DNA of 64,000 bases from Bryobacter aggregatus MPL3 (GCF_000702445.1 NZ_JNIF01000003.1:1054001-1118000), one strand, 5' to 3'; numbered from the stretch's first letter, positions 1 to 9,789 are shown. Numbers and translations are program-made. Notes: generated from the sequence alone by a model not told the origin.

Positions 1-248
1 TCATCGTCCGTCTTTGCAATTCGCGACTGCGAGGTTTGTAAATTGGTGACACTCACTTCGGCTCCGGACACAACGGAACCAGAACCATCAAGCACCGTGC
101 CGCTCAGTTTTCCAGTAAGCCCTTGGGCGCTTAACTGAGAGCCAGTACTTTGCAACAACACCAGAAGATACAACAACAGAGAGATCGCCCGCATCGTGGC
201 ACGAACAAGATTGGTGAACCGTATTCGACTTAGACTCAGATTCCGCAT
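1..248 (-). CDS. TonB-receptor-like protein, N-terminal fragment (cut by window edge)
   Basis: Reading the minus strand from an ATG at 248 gives an uninterrupted frame that runs off the left edge. It has a basic N-terminus, a leucine-rich hydrophobic stretch ending SQLSAQG (a signal peptide), and then LTGKLSGTVLDGSGSVVSGA, the start of a carboxypeptidase-regulatory-like beta-sandwich. In acidobacteria this layout usually heads a TonB-receptor-like outer-membrane protein of about 1100 residues, as in the complete gene at 4937-8404. An internal ATG at 194 is an alternative start. Only about 82 codons are visible, so the barrel is inferred, not seen. Confidence 0.7.
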   Translation of the reverse strand, partial: MRNLSLSRIRFTNLVRATMRAISLLLYLLVLLQSTGSQLSAQGLTGKLSGTVLDGSGSVVSGAEVSVTNLQTSQSRIAKTDD

Positions 249-418
249 GGCACAGATACTATCGCTTTCTATCAATAATGGAAATGCTTTTCTGGATTAA
301 GCCATTTCAATGCAAGCGGAGATCTCAGATTCTTACCCCAGATCCACATCGTCTGCAAGCCAGTAACTGCGACGGGAAGCCTCGCCACTCCAAGAGCACA
401 CTAGCGGAGAATGGAAGC

Positions 419-1465
419 ATGAAATACCGTGTTCTCGGCAATTCAGGATTGAAGGTATCAGAGCTGTGCCTCGGCACCGGTACCTTCGGCGGCGGCAACG
501 AGTTCTTCAAAGCGTGGGGTTCCACTGGCGTCGAGGAAGCCAGAAAGTTGATCGGGCTGTGCCTGGACGCAGGAATGAATCTTTTCGACACCGCCGACAT
601 TTATTCTGACGGTTTGGCAGAAGAAGTCTTTGGCGAAGCCATTGAAGGCAAGCGAAACGACCTGCTGATTTCCACTAAAGCCACTTTCCGCACCGGTAAG
701 GGTCCGAACGATGTCGGCTCTTCGCGCTACCACTTGATCCAGGCTTGCGAAAACAGCCTGCGCCGCCTGCGGACCGACCATATCGACATTTACCACCTGC
801 ACGGCTTCGACGCGCTGACGCCTGTAGAAGAAGCACTCTCGGCCCTCGACACCCTGGTGCGCAGTGGCAAGGTCCGCTACATTGCCTGCTCCAACTTCTC
901 CGGCTGGCACCTCATGAAGTCGCTCTCCGTTTCTGAACGCTATGGATGGTCTAAATATGTCGCGCACCAGGTCTACTATTCGCTCATTGGCCGCGACTAC
1001 GAGACAGAATTGATGCCGCTCGCAGTCGATCAGAAGATTGGAGCGCTCATCTGGAGTCCGCTGGGCTGGGGAAGACTCACCGGCAAGATCCGGCGCGGCC
1101 AACCGCCACCCGACAGCGCCCGGTTGAAGGTGACGGCCGAAAAGAGTCCGCCAGTGGCCGACGAACACATCTATCGGGTCGTCGATGCGATCGACGAGGT
1201 GGCCAAGGAGAACGGGAAAACAGTATCGCAGATCGCCTTGAATTGGCTCCTGCGCAAGCCGACCGTTTCCTCTGTCATCATTGGCGCACGCAATGAAGAG
1301 CAACTCCGGCAGAATCTCGCTGCTGCCGAGTTCGAACTGACACCGGAACAGGTGCAGAAGCTCGATGCGGCCAGCGAACAGGCCATCCCTTATCCGTATT
1401 GGCACCAGCGGCAGTTCCAGGAACGGAATCCGCTGCCGCCCAGCTACGTGCCAGAGGGAGACTGA
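419..1465 (+). CDS. Aldo/keto reductase
   Basis: 348-residue NAD(P)H-dependent oxidoreductase of the aldo/keto reductase superfamily, cytosolic (beta/alpha)8 barrel. The frame is open upstream to 278, but family homology begins at MKYRVLGNSGLKVS, so the ATG at 419 is chosen; GGAGAA lies just upstream. Visible catalytic residues are Asp57 and Tyr62 in NLFDTADIY, Lys87 in ISTKATF and the His126/His128 pair in IYHLHG. A C-terminal SSVIIGARNEEQL cofactor-phosphate loop is present. The physiological substrate cannot be told. The acetyltransferase gene follows after 7 bases, so the two are probably co-transcribed. Confidence 0.93.
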   Translation: MKYRVLGNSGLKVSELCLGTGTFGGGNEFFKAWGSTGVEEARKLIGLCLDAGMNLFDTADIYSDGLAEEVFGEAIEGKRNDLLISTKATFRTGKGPNDVGSSRYHLIQACENSLRRLRTDHIDIYHLHGFDALTPVEEALSALDTLVRSGKVRYIACSNFSGWHLMKSLSVSERYGWSKYVAHQVYYSLIGRDYETELMPLAVDQKIGALIWSPLGWGRLTGKIRRGQPPPDSARLKVTAEKSPPVADEHIYRVVDAIDEVAKENGKTVSQIALNWLLRKPTVSSVIIGARNEEQLRQNLAAAEFELTPEQVQKLDAASEQAIPYPYWHQRQFQERNPLPPSYVPEGD

Positions 1466-1472
1466 TCTTCCG

Positions 1473-1916
1473 ATGATTCCCCGGACGGATGTGGAGCCAA
1501 TGCGCGACGGCAACTTGCAGTTGGAATTGCTCGACGTTGCTCCGCATCCCGTCCATCATGTCCCCACCTACCACTTCCGAATGACAGACGCGATCACAGG
1601 CGAGGAGTTCGGCAGTATCCGGTTGCGCGTGGGCTCCACCCGTCATATCGAGATGTTTGCCGGGCACATTGGCTATGCCGTGCACGAAGCACATCGCGGT
1701 CATCGCTATGCGAGCAGGGCGGTGCGGCTATTGTTGCCGCTGGCACGTAGACTTGGACTCCAACCGCTTTGGATCACCTGCGACCCGGAGAATCTCGCTT
1801 CGCGGCGCAGTCTCGAACTGGCCGGCGCCGAGTTTGTCGAGATCGTCGATGTGCCGGAAGACTGCGTGATCTTCCAGTCCGGGCATCCGCGCAAGTGCCG
1901 CTACCGCCTTGCTTGA
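1473..1916 (+). CDS. GNAT-family N-acetyltransferase
   Basis: 147-residue protein from the ATG at 1473 (the frame is open further upstream inside the reductase gene). The central part has the GNAT layout: a strand with GEEFGSIRLRVG, then IGYAVHEAHRGHRYASRAVR, where the H-R-G-H-R-Y-A segment matches the acetyl-CoA pyrophosphate-binding Q/RxxGxG/A loop, followed by a helix and the ITCDPENLASRRSLELAGAE motif shared by Rim-type acetyltransferases. The substrate is unknown. It is probably expressed with the upstream reductase and ends two bases from the convergent gene at 1918. Confidence 0.85.
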   Translation: MIPRTDVEPMRDGNLQLELLDVAPHPVHHVPTYHFRMTDAITGEEFGSIRLRVGSTRHIEMFAGHIGYAVHEAHRGHRYASRAVRLLLPLARRLGLQPLWITCDPENLASRRSLELAGAEFVEIVDVPEDCVIFQSGHPRKCRYRLA

Positions 1917-1917
1917 G

Positions 1918-2202
1918 TCAGAGTTTTTTGCCGCTGACGAGTGTGAACAGCCAGGCAAGGACGGCCCAGACACCGGGAAGCGCAGTCAGCAGGATGGAGA
2001 ATCGATACCCCTCCTCAAAGCGCTTTTCGCGCGGCCTGCTGCACTTGTCCTTGAGGTCGAGAAATGGGCCTGCCGAGTAGCAGAGGTTCGCAAAAAAGCC
2101 ATACACCAATGGGCCGGCGATCAGCACGAACGGCTCGATAAAGTCTTCGCCAGGCTTGACTGCGGCGGAGCCTGCCACAACAACCAGAAACAGCGACACC
2201 AT
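1918..2202 (-). CDS. Small hypothetical membrane protein
   Basis: 94 residues with two or three hydrophobic segments: VSLFLVVVAGSAA near the start, FVLIAGPLVYGFFANLCYS in the middle and a C-terminal LLTALPGVWAVLAWLFTLV, ending GKKL. Probably an inner-membrane protein of unknown function. The start is uncertain because the frame is open about 60 bases upstream of the ATG at 2202 (RWWEARRFRYNRDLFAVG); a TACAAT hexamer (about 2222-2227) could be a -10 box, which would favour the ATG. It converges with the acetyltransferase gene. Confidence 0.6.
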   Translation of the reverse strand: MVSLFLVVVAGSAAVKPGEDFIEPFVLIAGPLVYGFFANLCYSAGPFLDLKDKCSRPREKRFEEGYRFSILLTALPGVWAVLAWLFTLVSGKKL

Positions 2203-2295
2203 CCCGACAGCGAACAGGTCACGATTGTAGCGGAAGCGCCTCGCCTCCCACCACCGCCCAGACCTCGAGCTCGCTTATGGGGGCAGTTCCCAGGA

Positions 2296-3342
2296 CTACT
2301 GCCTCAACCTCTTCCTGTTTTCCCACTTCCCAATTTTGCCATTCACGCCCACAACAAAGGGGAAGGACAAAGCGTTCCAGCCCTTGTCCTCACTCGATTC
2401 CGACCCCACGGCGCGCCAGTTTCGCCCCTCGTCCTGAGATCGATCCGTTCCCGTCGGTCCGACGGCGAGCCAGGCCTGGATCTCCGGAACATAGGCAACG
2501 GCGCTGCGATAACCACCCGGAGAGACGCCGCTTGCGGTCCAATGGCCGTCGGTCCAGGTCGCGGCCGTGCCGTCGCGCGCCTCCGGCACTTTGTAATCGC
2601 CGCCTACCGCCACGAGAATCAAGCGCTTCCCCTCTCGTCGCATCGCGAGCGAAAAGCCACCCGCGGTTTCTCCGGTCGCCAGTGGCGGATGCGTCGCCGC
2701 AATCGGCTGGCACCCTGTGCAACGGGCGTCCAACACTACGGCGAAGAGCGCCGTCGCGCCGCCTCCGGTCACAAAATACAAGCGCCCCGCATCGATCAGA
2801 AGCGCCGAGTTGCTGGCAGCAAAAATCGACTGCTTGCTGCTGGTCACTCTGACGCCAGCCTCCCGGAATCGCTTCCAGGTCCTTCCGCCATCTGTTGTCC
2901 AAAAGATCGTAAAGAAATCCCCGACCGGATCACCAATCAGCACACCCGTTCTGCGGTTTTCAAAGCGAATCGCATCCCAGAATCCCTCTGGATCGGGGTT
3001 GGTGAACAATAGACTCCAAGTCTGGCAGCCATCCGTGGTCTGGTAGACCCGGGACAGATCGCCTTTCCCGGACGACATCACGATCGCCGTCTTGGCATCA
3101 AAGGCTTGGACGCTCCGAAAGTCCAGTTGCTCTGCCCCGGGAGGAATCGCGCAGGCCTTCCAGCTTTCGCCATCATCCCTGGTATTAAGGACAGTTCCAT
3201 TCGTGCCGCTCGCCCAAGCCACGCCCTTCCCCACATTGTGGATGCCACGCAGACTCGCCACCGCCGGAGACTTCTGCATCGTCCACTGTGCGTGCAGAAG
3301 ATCAGGGAGAAAGACAGTCAGGAGCAGAGCACCGCGTCGCAT
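2296..3342 (-). CDS. Secreted BNR/YCF48-like beta-propeller protein
   Basis: 348 residues from the ATG at 3342 (MRRGALLLTVFLPDLLHAQ, a signal peptide); in-frame codons further upstream lie inside the amidase gene and are unlikely to be used. The mature part has recurring BNR/Asp-box-like units such as NTRDDGESWKACA, YQTTDGCQTWSLLF, FWTTDGGRTWKRF and SQDEGRNWRAV. This is the pattern of YCF48/photosystem-assembly-like or sialidase-like propellers, which are common exported proteins in acidobacteria. No catalytic function can be assigned. The gene lies 16 bases after the amidase and is probably in its operon. Confidence 0.85.
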   Translation of the reverse strand: MRRGALLLTVFLPDLLHAQWTMQKSPAVASLRGIHNVGKGVAWASGTNGTVLNTRDDGESWKACAIPPGAEQLDFRSVQAFDAKTAIVMSSGKGDLSRVYQTTDGCQTWSLLFTNPDPEGFWDAIRFENRRTGVLIGDPVGDFFTIFWTTDGGRTWKRFREAGVRVTSSKQSIFAASNSALLIDAGRLYFVTGGGATALFAVVLDARCTGCQPIAATHPPLATGETAGGFSLAMRREGKRLILVAVGGDYKVPEARDGTAATWTDGHWTASGVSPGGYRSAVAYVPEIQAWLAVGPTGTDRSQDEGRNWRAVGSESSEDKGWNALSFPFVVGVNGKIGKWENRKRLRQ

Positions 3343-3358
3343 GCGCGCAGGATAACAG

Positions 3359-4795
3359 TTAAGCAAAACCTGGCGGGCGTCGCAGGTGCCAATCCGTTGC
3401 CATTTGAAAGGCATGCGCTAATGCCAGCACCTGCGGCTCGCCAAACAGCGGCCCGGCAATCTGCAGCCCAATCGGCAACCCGGCACGCGAGAAGCCGCAG
3501 GGGATTGAAATGGCAGGCACGCCAAAACGGTTGAAAGCCGAGGTATTACTCGGAGGACGCTGGTAGCTCTCGTCGATTGTCGATTGGATGGTGGGCGCGG
3601 TATCGCGCTTGGTGGGAAGAAGCAAAAGATCCACCTGCGTAAAGACGCGGCGAATGTCGCGCCGGCACTCGCGCAAACGCTTCAGCGTCTCGACATAATT
3701 CACTGCCGTCACCTGTTTAAGCCCGGTCAACTGCCGCCGCGACCAGGGATGGTACAGTTCCGGTGATCTTTCCAAGAGGGGCGCGTGGAAGTGCAGCAAT
3801 TCCACATCGTAGCTGCCATCCTTCACAAACTCGAATGCCGGCAGAACGATATCGCGCACCTCACGGACCTTGGGACGAAGCAGCCGAATCGCGGCCTCGA
3901 CGGCTTCTGCGACCTCCGGGTTCAGTTTTTCAAAGAACGGATCTCTGGGAATCCCGAGGCGCAGATGACCCAAGGGCGCCCGGAGCGCCGCACTGTAGTT
4001 TGGAACGGGGGCATCGATTGTGATAGAGTCGTCACGATCGATTCCCGCAATCGCTTGCAATACCAATGCAGCGTCTTCGGCGGATCGTGCCATCGGGCCA
4101 ATTGTGTCGAGAGAGTAAGCCGAAGGAATCACTCCGCGCGTACTCACCCGGCCCAAACTCGTTTTGAGCCCTGTAATCCCAGAGAAACTAGCGGGGATGC
4201 GGATCGAACCGCCGTCATCGCTACCCACGGAGGCGTAACAGAATCTAGCAGTAAGTGCAGTTGCTGAACCAGCAGAAGAACCACCGGCAATATGGTCCAG
4301 GTTCCACGGATTGTGGACCACGCCAAAATTGCTCGTGGTACCGGTGCCTTCCAAGGCAAACTCGTCCAGATTTAGCTTCCCCAAACATACAGTGCCTGCG
4401 GTGCGAAGACGCGCCGCAACCTCGGCGTCTTGTGACGGAATCCGATCGCGAAAGACTTTGCTCGCAGCAGTCGTAAGAACTCCTGCTGTGTCGATGTTGT
4501 CCTTCAGCGCAATTGGAATGCCGTGCAACATTCCCGCAGGTCGCACTGCATCGCACGCGCGTGCCCTCATTAAGGCATCCTCCTCCGTTAAGGTGATGAA
4601 GCTGTTCAGCTTTGGGTCCAGCCTCTTCACGCGTGCAATGCAGAGTTTGGTGAGCTCTTCAGACGAGATTTTCCGCCGCCGCAATGCGATCGCGGCTTGC
4701 GCCAGACTCCAGAACTCTGGTGGCGCATCGGCCGCGTTGGCAGAGCTCGCACTCATTGTCAGAAGGAATCCCCGCCTGCTTGTTTCCATCGTCAT
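3359..4795 (-). CDS. Amidase signature family hydrolase, probably exported
   Basis: 478 residues. The N-terminus METSRRGFLLTMSASSANA resembles a Tat signal (SRRGF). The amidase signature is complete: Lys98 in GIPIALKDNID, the cis-Ser region GGSSAGSATAL (Ser173/174) and the nucleophile Ser197 in GSDDGGSIRIPAS. Such enzymes hydrolyse C-N bonds in amides; GatA-like similarity is general and no GatC neighbour exists, so tRNA amidation is not its likely role (gatB lies far away at 55.3 kb). It heads a two-gene operon with the BNR-repeat protein. Confidence 0.92.
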   Translation of the reverse strand: MTMETSRRGFLLTMSASSANAADAPPEFWSLAQAAIALRRRKISSEELTKLCIARVKRLDPKLNSFITLTEEDALMRARACDAVRPAGMLHGIPIALKDNIDTAGVLTTAASKVFRDRIPSQDAEVAARLRTAGTVCLGKLNLDEFALEGTGTTSNFGVVHNPWNLDHIAGGSSAGSATALTARFCYASVGSDDGGSIRIPASFSGITGLKTSLGRVSTRGVIPSAYSLDTIGPMARSAEDAALVLQAIAGIDRDDSITIDAPVPNYSAALRAPLGHLRLGIPRDPFFEKLNPEVAEAVEAAIRLLRPKVREVRDIVLPAFEFVKDGSYDVELLHFHAPLLERSPELYHPWSRRQLTGLKQVTAVNYVETLKRLRECRRDIRRVFTQVDLLLLPTKRDTAPTIQSTIDESYQRPPSNTSAFNRFGVPAISIPCGFSRAGLPIGLQIAGPLFGEPQVLALAHAFQMATDWHLRRPPGFA

Positions 4796-4936
4796 CCCGC
4801 CAGTATAGGGTCTTGAAGTAATAAAAAATACCCGGGAAGGCGAACAAATAGAGAACGGAATATGAATTGAACTATGGTTAAAACATTAAAACAGTTGCAT
4901 GACAGATCAAGAGGTGATGGAATCGGACCTGTCTTT

Positions 4937-7900
4937 ATGAAGAAACATTTAGCACTGACTGCCTTATGCGTGTTCGGCCTACTCTCGGCTGCTCCCGCAT
5001 TTTCCCAGTCCTTTACCGCAACCATCCGCGGCATCGTCAAAGACGGATCGGATGCTGGCGTAGCGGGAGCGAAGGTTGTCGCACGCGAAGCCGCCCGCAA
5101 CATTGACCATCCCACCACGAGTGATAGCGAAGGTCGCTATGTCGTAACCGCCCTGCCACCGGGCCGTTATACCCTGAGCGTCGAACTCGCCGGATTTAAG
5201 AAATTCCAGCAGAAGGAATTTGAATTGCAGGTCTCGCAGCAGGCCACAATTGATGTGACCTTGAGCGTCGGTGACGTCTCCACGTCGATCGAAATTTCCT
5301 CTTCTGCTCCGCTGATCAACACCACCAGTTCGTCGCTCGGCCAAGTGGTTGAGAACCGCTACATCCAGGCCTTGCCGCTAGCTGGCCGTTCGCCTCTGGC
5401 CCTGGTCTCCCTCGCTCCTGGCATCACCCCGGTGAACCAGAACCCCAATGGACAGACCAACACGAACTTCGTTGCCAGCGGTACGCGCAACTCCACTGCG
5501 GACGTGCTTCTGGACGGTATGTCGGTAACGACGATCGAACAGAACTCGGGCGTGACGGACCTCAAGTATCAGCCCTCTGTGGACGTCGTACAAGAGTTCA
5601 AAGTCGCCACCAACTCGTTGGCGGCTGAATACGGCAACACGGGCGCTGCGATCATCAACATGGTGACCAAGTCCGGTACGAATCAGTTCCATGGCAACGC
5701 CTATGAATTCCATCGCAACTCGGCGCTCAATGCAAACGAATGGTTTGCCAACCGCAACGGTCGTGCGATCCCCGATTTCACCCGTAACGTCTTCGGTGGC
5801 ACCCTCGGCGGACCGGTTCACATTCCGAAAGTCTATGACGGCCGGAACAAGACCTTCTTCTTTGTCGACTATGAAGGCACTCGTCAAACCAGCGCGACCT
5901 CCGCGACTGCGACGATGCCGACCATCGCCGAGCGCACCGGCGACTTCTCCAACACGCGCAACTCCAACGGCACGCTGAGCGTCATCTACAATCCCTTCGA
6001 CACCTATAAGCTGGCCAATGGCGACACGCGCCGCAACCCCTTCCCAGGGAACATTGTTCCTCTGTCGATGCAGAACCCGATCGCTCGCAAGGTCATGAGC
6101 TATTACCTCGATCCGACCACGGCCGGCAATCAATACACCCAGACGAACAACTTCTTCAACCAGAGCACGAACAAGAGCAGCGCCAACCAGATGGACTTCA
6201 AGATCGATCACACCTTGAACGATAAGAACCGTCTGTCGGGCCGTTACTCGCGGAACCGCAGCCAATCCATTGCTGCCAACCTCTGGGGCAGTGCAGCAAA
6301 CCGTTTCTCTGACGGTGATGGCTACACCCATACCCAGAATGGTGTGCTCGATTTCACGCGCGTACAGAGCGCTTCGACGATCTACACCTTCCGCTTGGGC
6401 GTCACCCGCTCGGACTACTCGCGCATTCCCCAGTCCTTCGGATTCAACCCCACCTCGCTGGGACTGCCTGCCATCTACAACACTTCGGGCGTGAACCTCT
6501 TCCCGAGCTTTGCTCCTGAAAATTACCAGGCTATCGGCACCAACGGTTATGCCCTCATGGGCCGTGGCGAAGACGTTTCGAGCATCACCGGCAGCGTCGT
6601 CAAGAACCTTTCCGGTCACACGATCAAGGCTGGCGGCGAAGGCCGCTTCATGCGCCTGAACTATCTGCAGCCTGGCTATCCGCAGGGCAACTTCAACTTC
6701 GGTCGCGGTACCACCGGCGAGAACCCGCTGACGGCTTCCAACACCCAGGGCAACGCGATTGCATCGATGCTGCTCGGTTGGGGTACTGGCGGTGACTACC
6801 ACATCGATCCGTGGTCGGCCTCTGCTTCGCAGTACTTCGGCTTCTACGTTCAGGACGACTGGAAGGTCACCCGCAAGCTGACCCTCAACATCGGTCTGCG
6901 CTATGACTTTGACGTGCCCCGCACGGAACGCTACAACCGCTTGAGCTGGTTCGACTTCGGCGCTCCTTCGCCGATCGCCGGTAAGGTTCCTGGCTACGAA
7001 AACCTCAAGGGCCAGTTCCGCTTCACCGACAGCGAAACCCGTTCGCCGCTCAATAGCGACATGAACAACTTCCAGCCCCGCGCCGGATTTGCTTATGCGC
7101 TCGACAGCAAGACTGCCATCCGTGGCGGCTTCGGCGTCCAGTACGCCACCTCGCGTGGAACCGTGAAGGGCCACACGGGTTCTGGCTTCACCACCAACTC
7201 TTCGCCGCAGTTCTCACGCGATAGCGGCCTCACGCCCTACGCCACCTTGTCGAATCCTTACCCGAACGGTCTGACCCTGCCTCCTGGCAACACGCTCGGC
7301 ACCTCGACCTTCCTCGGTCTCGGTATCGGCACCGAACAGCGCGACAACGAGAATCCCCAGATCCTCGCCTGGAACCTCTCGGTACAGCGTGAACTCGGCT
7401 GGAACAGCGTGTTCGAAATCAACTACGCTGCCACCAAGGGCAACCACCTCTATTACGGTGGCCTCGAGAATCAGAACCTTCTCGATCCTCGCTACTGGAG
7501 CCTGGGCCGTACCGCGTTGAACGAATCCGTTGCGAACCCCTTCGCTTCGGTCATCACCAACTCGCAATCGCGCCTGAGCCAGACCACCATCCCGCGTAGC
7601 GTACTGCTCCGCCCCTTCCCGCAGTATGATGGCGGCGTCAGCGGCAACTCACCCAGCCGTGCAAACTCCATCTATCATTCGATGCAGCTCCGCTTCGAGA
7701 AGCGTTTCTCGAAGGGCTTCTCGGCTCTTGCTCACTACACCTGGGCGAAGAGCATTGACGACACCGCTCTGACCAACGGAAACGTTTCCTGGTTGGGTGG
7801 CGGCACGAACGTGCAGAACCGCTACGATCTCCGCCAGGAGCGCTCGCTCTCCGCGAACGATCTGACGCACCGCGCCACGATCACCTTCTCCTACCAGTTG

Positions 7901-8404
7901 CCCTTCGGCCGTGGCCGTCAGTTCGGCTCCGGGATGAACCAGGTTGCCAACCTGTTGGTTGGTGGCTGGGAACTCTCCGGTCTCACCACACTGGCAGTCG
8001 GCTTCCCGATCATCCCGACCCTGGCCAATGGCCAGCTCTGGGATGCTTCGCAGCGTCCGAACCTCGTTGGCAACCCCGGCACCTCCGGCCGCATCCAGGA
8101 CCGCCTGAATGCCTACCTGAATCCGGCTGCCTTCACCCGTCCCGCGTCTGACACCTACGGCAGCTCTGCCCGTACACTCAACACGCGTACCCCGGGTGTT
8201 CGCTCCTTCGACACCGCGTTGATGAAGAACTTCAATCTGGGTGAAAAGCGGTACTTCCAGTTCCGCGCAGAATCCTTCAACTTCTTCAACCATCCGATCT
8301 TCAGCGGCCCCAACTCGAACTTCGGCGACAGCAACTTTGGCGTCATCACTGGCACCTCAGTAGGCTCGCGTCAGATGCAGTTGGCTCTGAAGTTCTACTT
8401 CTAA
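4937..8404 (+). CDS. TonB-receptor-like outer-membrane protein with carboxypeptidase-regulatory-like domain
   Basis: 1155 residues from the ATG at 4937 (MKKHLALTALCVFGLLSAAP, signal peptide ending AFSQ); the frame is open 21 codons upstream but without signal-peptide features. Residues about 25-115 form the regulatory-like beta-sandwich (ATIRGIVKDGSDAGVAGAKV), then a plug-like region (SSSLGQVVENRYIQALPLAG) and a long barrel with WKVTRKLTLNIGLRYDFD and a C-terminal aromatic LKFYF. This family in Acidobacteriota is assumed to import oligosaccharides or other large nutrients. Codon use is strongly biased to C/G endings, suggesting high expression. It stands alone with its own terminator. Confidence 0.93.
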   Translation: MKKHLALTALCVFGLLSAAPAFSQSFTATIRGIVKDGSDAGVAGAKVVAREAARNIDHPTTSDSEGRYVVTALPPGRYTLSVELAGFKKFQQKEFELQVSQQATIDVTLSVGDVSTSIEISSSAPLINTTSSSLGQVVENRYIQALPLAGRSPLALVSLAPGITPVNQNPNGQTNTNFVASGTRNSTADVLLDGMSVTTIEQNSGVTDLKYQPSVDVVQEFKVATNSLAAEYGNTGAAIINMVTKSGTNQFHGNAYEFHRNSALNANEWFANRNGRAIPDFTRNVFGGTLGGPVHIPKVYDGRNKTFFFVDYEGTRQTSATSATATMPTIAERTGDFSNTRNSNGTLSVIYNPFDTYKLANGDTRRNPFPGNIVPLSMQNPIARKVMSYYLDPTTAGNQYTQTNNFFNQSTNKSSANQMDFKIDHTLNDKNRLSGRYSRNRSQSIAANLWGSAANRFSDGDGYTHTQNGVLDFTRVQSASTIYTFRLGVTRSDYSRIPQSFGFNPTSLGLPAIYNTSGVNLFPSFAPENYQAIGTNGYALMGRGEDVSSITGSVVKNLSGHTIKAGGEGRFMRLNYLQPGYPQGNFNFGRGTTGENPLTASNTQGNAIASMLLGWGTGGDYHIDPWSASASQYFGFYVQDDWKVTRKLTLNIGLRYDFDVPRTERYNRLSWFDFGAPSPIAGKVPGYENLKGQFRFTDSETRSPLNSDMNNFQPRAGFAYALDSKTAIRGGFGVQYATSRGTVKGHTGSGFTTNSSPQFSRDSGLTPYATLSNPYPNGLTLPPGNTLGTSTFLGLGIGTEQRDNENPQILAWNLSVQRELGWNSVFEINYAATKGNHLYYGGLENQNLLDPRYWSLGRTALNESVANPFASVITNSQSRLSQTTIPRSVLLRPFPQYDGGVSGNSPSRANSIYHSMQLRFEKRFSKGFSALAHYTWAKSIDDTALTNGNVSWLGGGTNVQNRYDLRQERSLSANDLTHRATITFSYQLPFGRGRQFGSGMNQVANLLVGGWELSGLTTLAVGFPIIPTLANGQLWDASQRPNLVGNPGTSGRIQDRLNAYLNPAAFTRPASDTYGSSARTLNTRTPGVRSFDTALMKNFNLGEKRYFQFRAESFNFFNHPIFSGPNSNFGDSNFGVITGTSVGSRQMQLALKFYF

Positions 8405-8424
8405 GCCTCGGCATAACCCGAGTT

Positions 8425-8460
8425 GCAAAGAGCCTCCCTTCGGGGAGGCTCTTTGCTTTT
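8425..8460 (+). terminator. Rho-independent terminator of the receptor-like gene
   Basis: Perfect 14-bp stem (8425-8438 with 8443-8456) around a TTCG tetraloop, followed by TTTT. It starts 21 bases after the stop codon of the receptor-like gene. The stem is symmetric, but only the plus side carries the T run, so it reads as a forward terminator. Confidence 0.9.
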
Positions 8461-8526
8461 GGCCACCTTCAGAAATCGGCGACAATCGAAAGAGACACGA
8501 ATGACCGCCGCTGAACCCAACTCCCC

Positions 8527-9783
8527 GTGCACATGAGTGCCGTCCTGATCTGGTTGATTGCAACCGGCGTCATCCTGGGGGTCTTGTTCCGGCCCAGACA
8601 ATGGCCTGAAGCAATCTGGGCTTCTCTCGGAGCGATTTTGCTTATTGCCGCAGGACTGCTTCCCGTGGAAGACGCCATCGCCGCAATCGGCAGGGGAAGC
8701 GACGTCTATCTCTTCCTGATTGGCATGATGCTGCTGGCAGAACTGGCACGCCTGGAAGGCGTATTCGATTGGCTCGCCGGCCTGGCCGTCCGCGCCGCCC
8801 AAGGCTCACAAACCCGGCTCTTCACGCTGATCTACGCCGTGGGAATCGCAGTGACCGTCTTTCTCTCGAATGACGCGACGGCCGTGGTCCTGACCCCGGC
8901 GGTCTATGCAGCAGTGAAGAAGGCTCGCACCAGTGCCCTGCCCTACCTGTTCATCTGCGCCTTCATTGCCAATGCTGCAAGCTTTGTCCTCCCCATTTCC
9001 AATCCAGCGAATCTGGTGGTTTATGGAAAGACACTACCGCCCTTGTTCCCGTGGCTCCGCACCTTTCTGCTTCCCTCACTGTGCTCCATCGGAGCCACGT
9101 ATCTGGTGTTACGGTGGCTGGCGCGCAAGGAACTGGAGGTGCCTTTGGCAGGCGATGCCGCAGCCGTCCGGCTCAGCCGCGACGGCTGGCTGGCCCTGTG
9201 GGGCGTCGTGCTCACAGGTTTTGTCCTGATCGCCGCTTCCGCTTTAGGCCTGGAACTCGGCTTGCCTACCCTCGTGACAGCATTGTTGTCCGTGCTCCTT
9301 GCAACCCGCGCCAGAATCATGGCCCTCACGGCAGTGGCCAAAGGAGTTTCCTGGGCGGTGCTACCGCTCGTTGGGGGCCTCTTTATTTTGGTCGAAGCAT
9401 TGAACCACACCGGCGCCCGGGATGGAATCGGAAATCTGCTGAGCCACTGTTCAAGAATGCCTACGCTCATTGGCTCACTGGCCGCTTCATTCGGCGTGGC
9501 CGGGCTCTCGAACCTGATGAATAACCTGCCCTCCGGGCTGCTGACCGGAAGCGTGCTGCAGGAGTTGCCAGTGCCCGGCTACCTCCGGGATTCCGTGCTG
9601 ATCGGAATCGACCTGGGGCCGAACCTCTCGGTGACAGGATCGTTGGCGACCGTCTTGTGGCTGATCGCCTTGCGCCGGGAAGGAATTGAGATCAGCGGCT
9701 GGCACTTTCTCAAAATGGGCTTCATTGTGATGCCGCCCGCTTTGCTGCTGGCAACGATTGCAGTCTGGTGGATGGCGGCCTAG
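8527..9783 (+). CDS. ArsB/NhaD-type (SLC13/IT superfamily) permease
   Basis: 418-residue polytopic inner-membrane transporter with ten or more hydrophobic segments. The motif FLSNDATAVVLTPAVYA is typical of the ArsB/NhaD and SLC13 ion-transporter superfamily, and a related motif recurs in the C-terminal half (LSNLMNNLPSGLLTG), as expected for the inverted-repeat fold. Arsenite efflux is the commonest annotation, but no arsR, arsC or arsA is adjacent, so the substrate is open. The start is ATG 8527 or ATG 8533 (MSAVLIW). It follows the terminator by 66 bases and needs its own promoter. Confidence 0.88.
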   Translation: MHMSAVLIWLIATGVILGVLFRPRQWPEAIWASLGAILLIAAGLLPVEDAIAAIGRGSDVYLFLIGMMLLAELARLEGVFDWLAGLAVRAAQGSQTRLFTLIYAVGIAVTVFLSNDATAVVLTPAVYAAVKKARTSALPYLFICAFIANAASFVLPISNPANLVVYGKTLPPLFPWLRTFLLPSLCSIGATYLVLRWLARKELEVPLAGDAAAVRLSRDGWLALWGVVLTGFVLIAASALGLELGLPTLVTALLSVLLATRARIMALTAVAKGVSWAVLPLVGGLFILVEALNHTGARDGIGNLLSHCSRMPTLIGSLAASFGVAGLSNLMNNLPSGLLTGSVLQELPVPGYLRDSVLIGIDLGPNLSVTGSLATVLWLIALRREGIEISGWHFLKMGFIVMPPALLLATIAVWWMAA

Positions 9784-9789
9784 CGCACC

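Noticed and set aside
1909-3012. 367-codon plus-strand frame opposite the BNR-repeat gene
   Set aside because: Antisense shadow: composition is Arg/Pro-rich and the opposite strand encodes a recognisable signal peptide and repeated Asp-box units.
5378-7174. 598-codon minus-strand frame inside the receptor-like gene
   Set aside because: Mirror of strong third-position GC bias in the sense gene; Val/Arg/Gly-rich translation without any domain.
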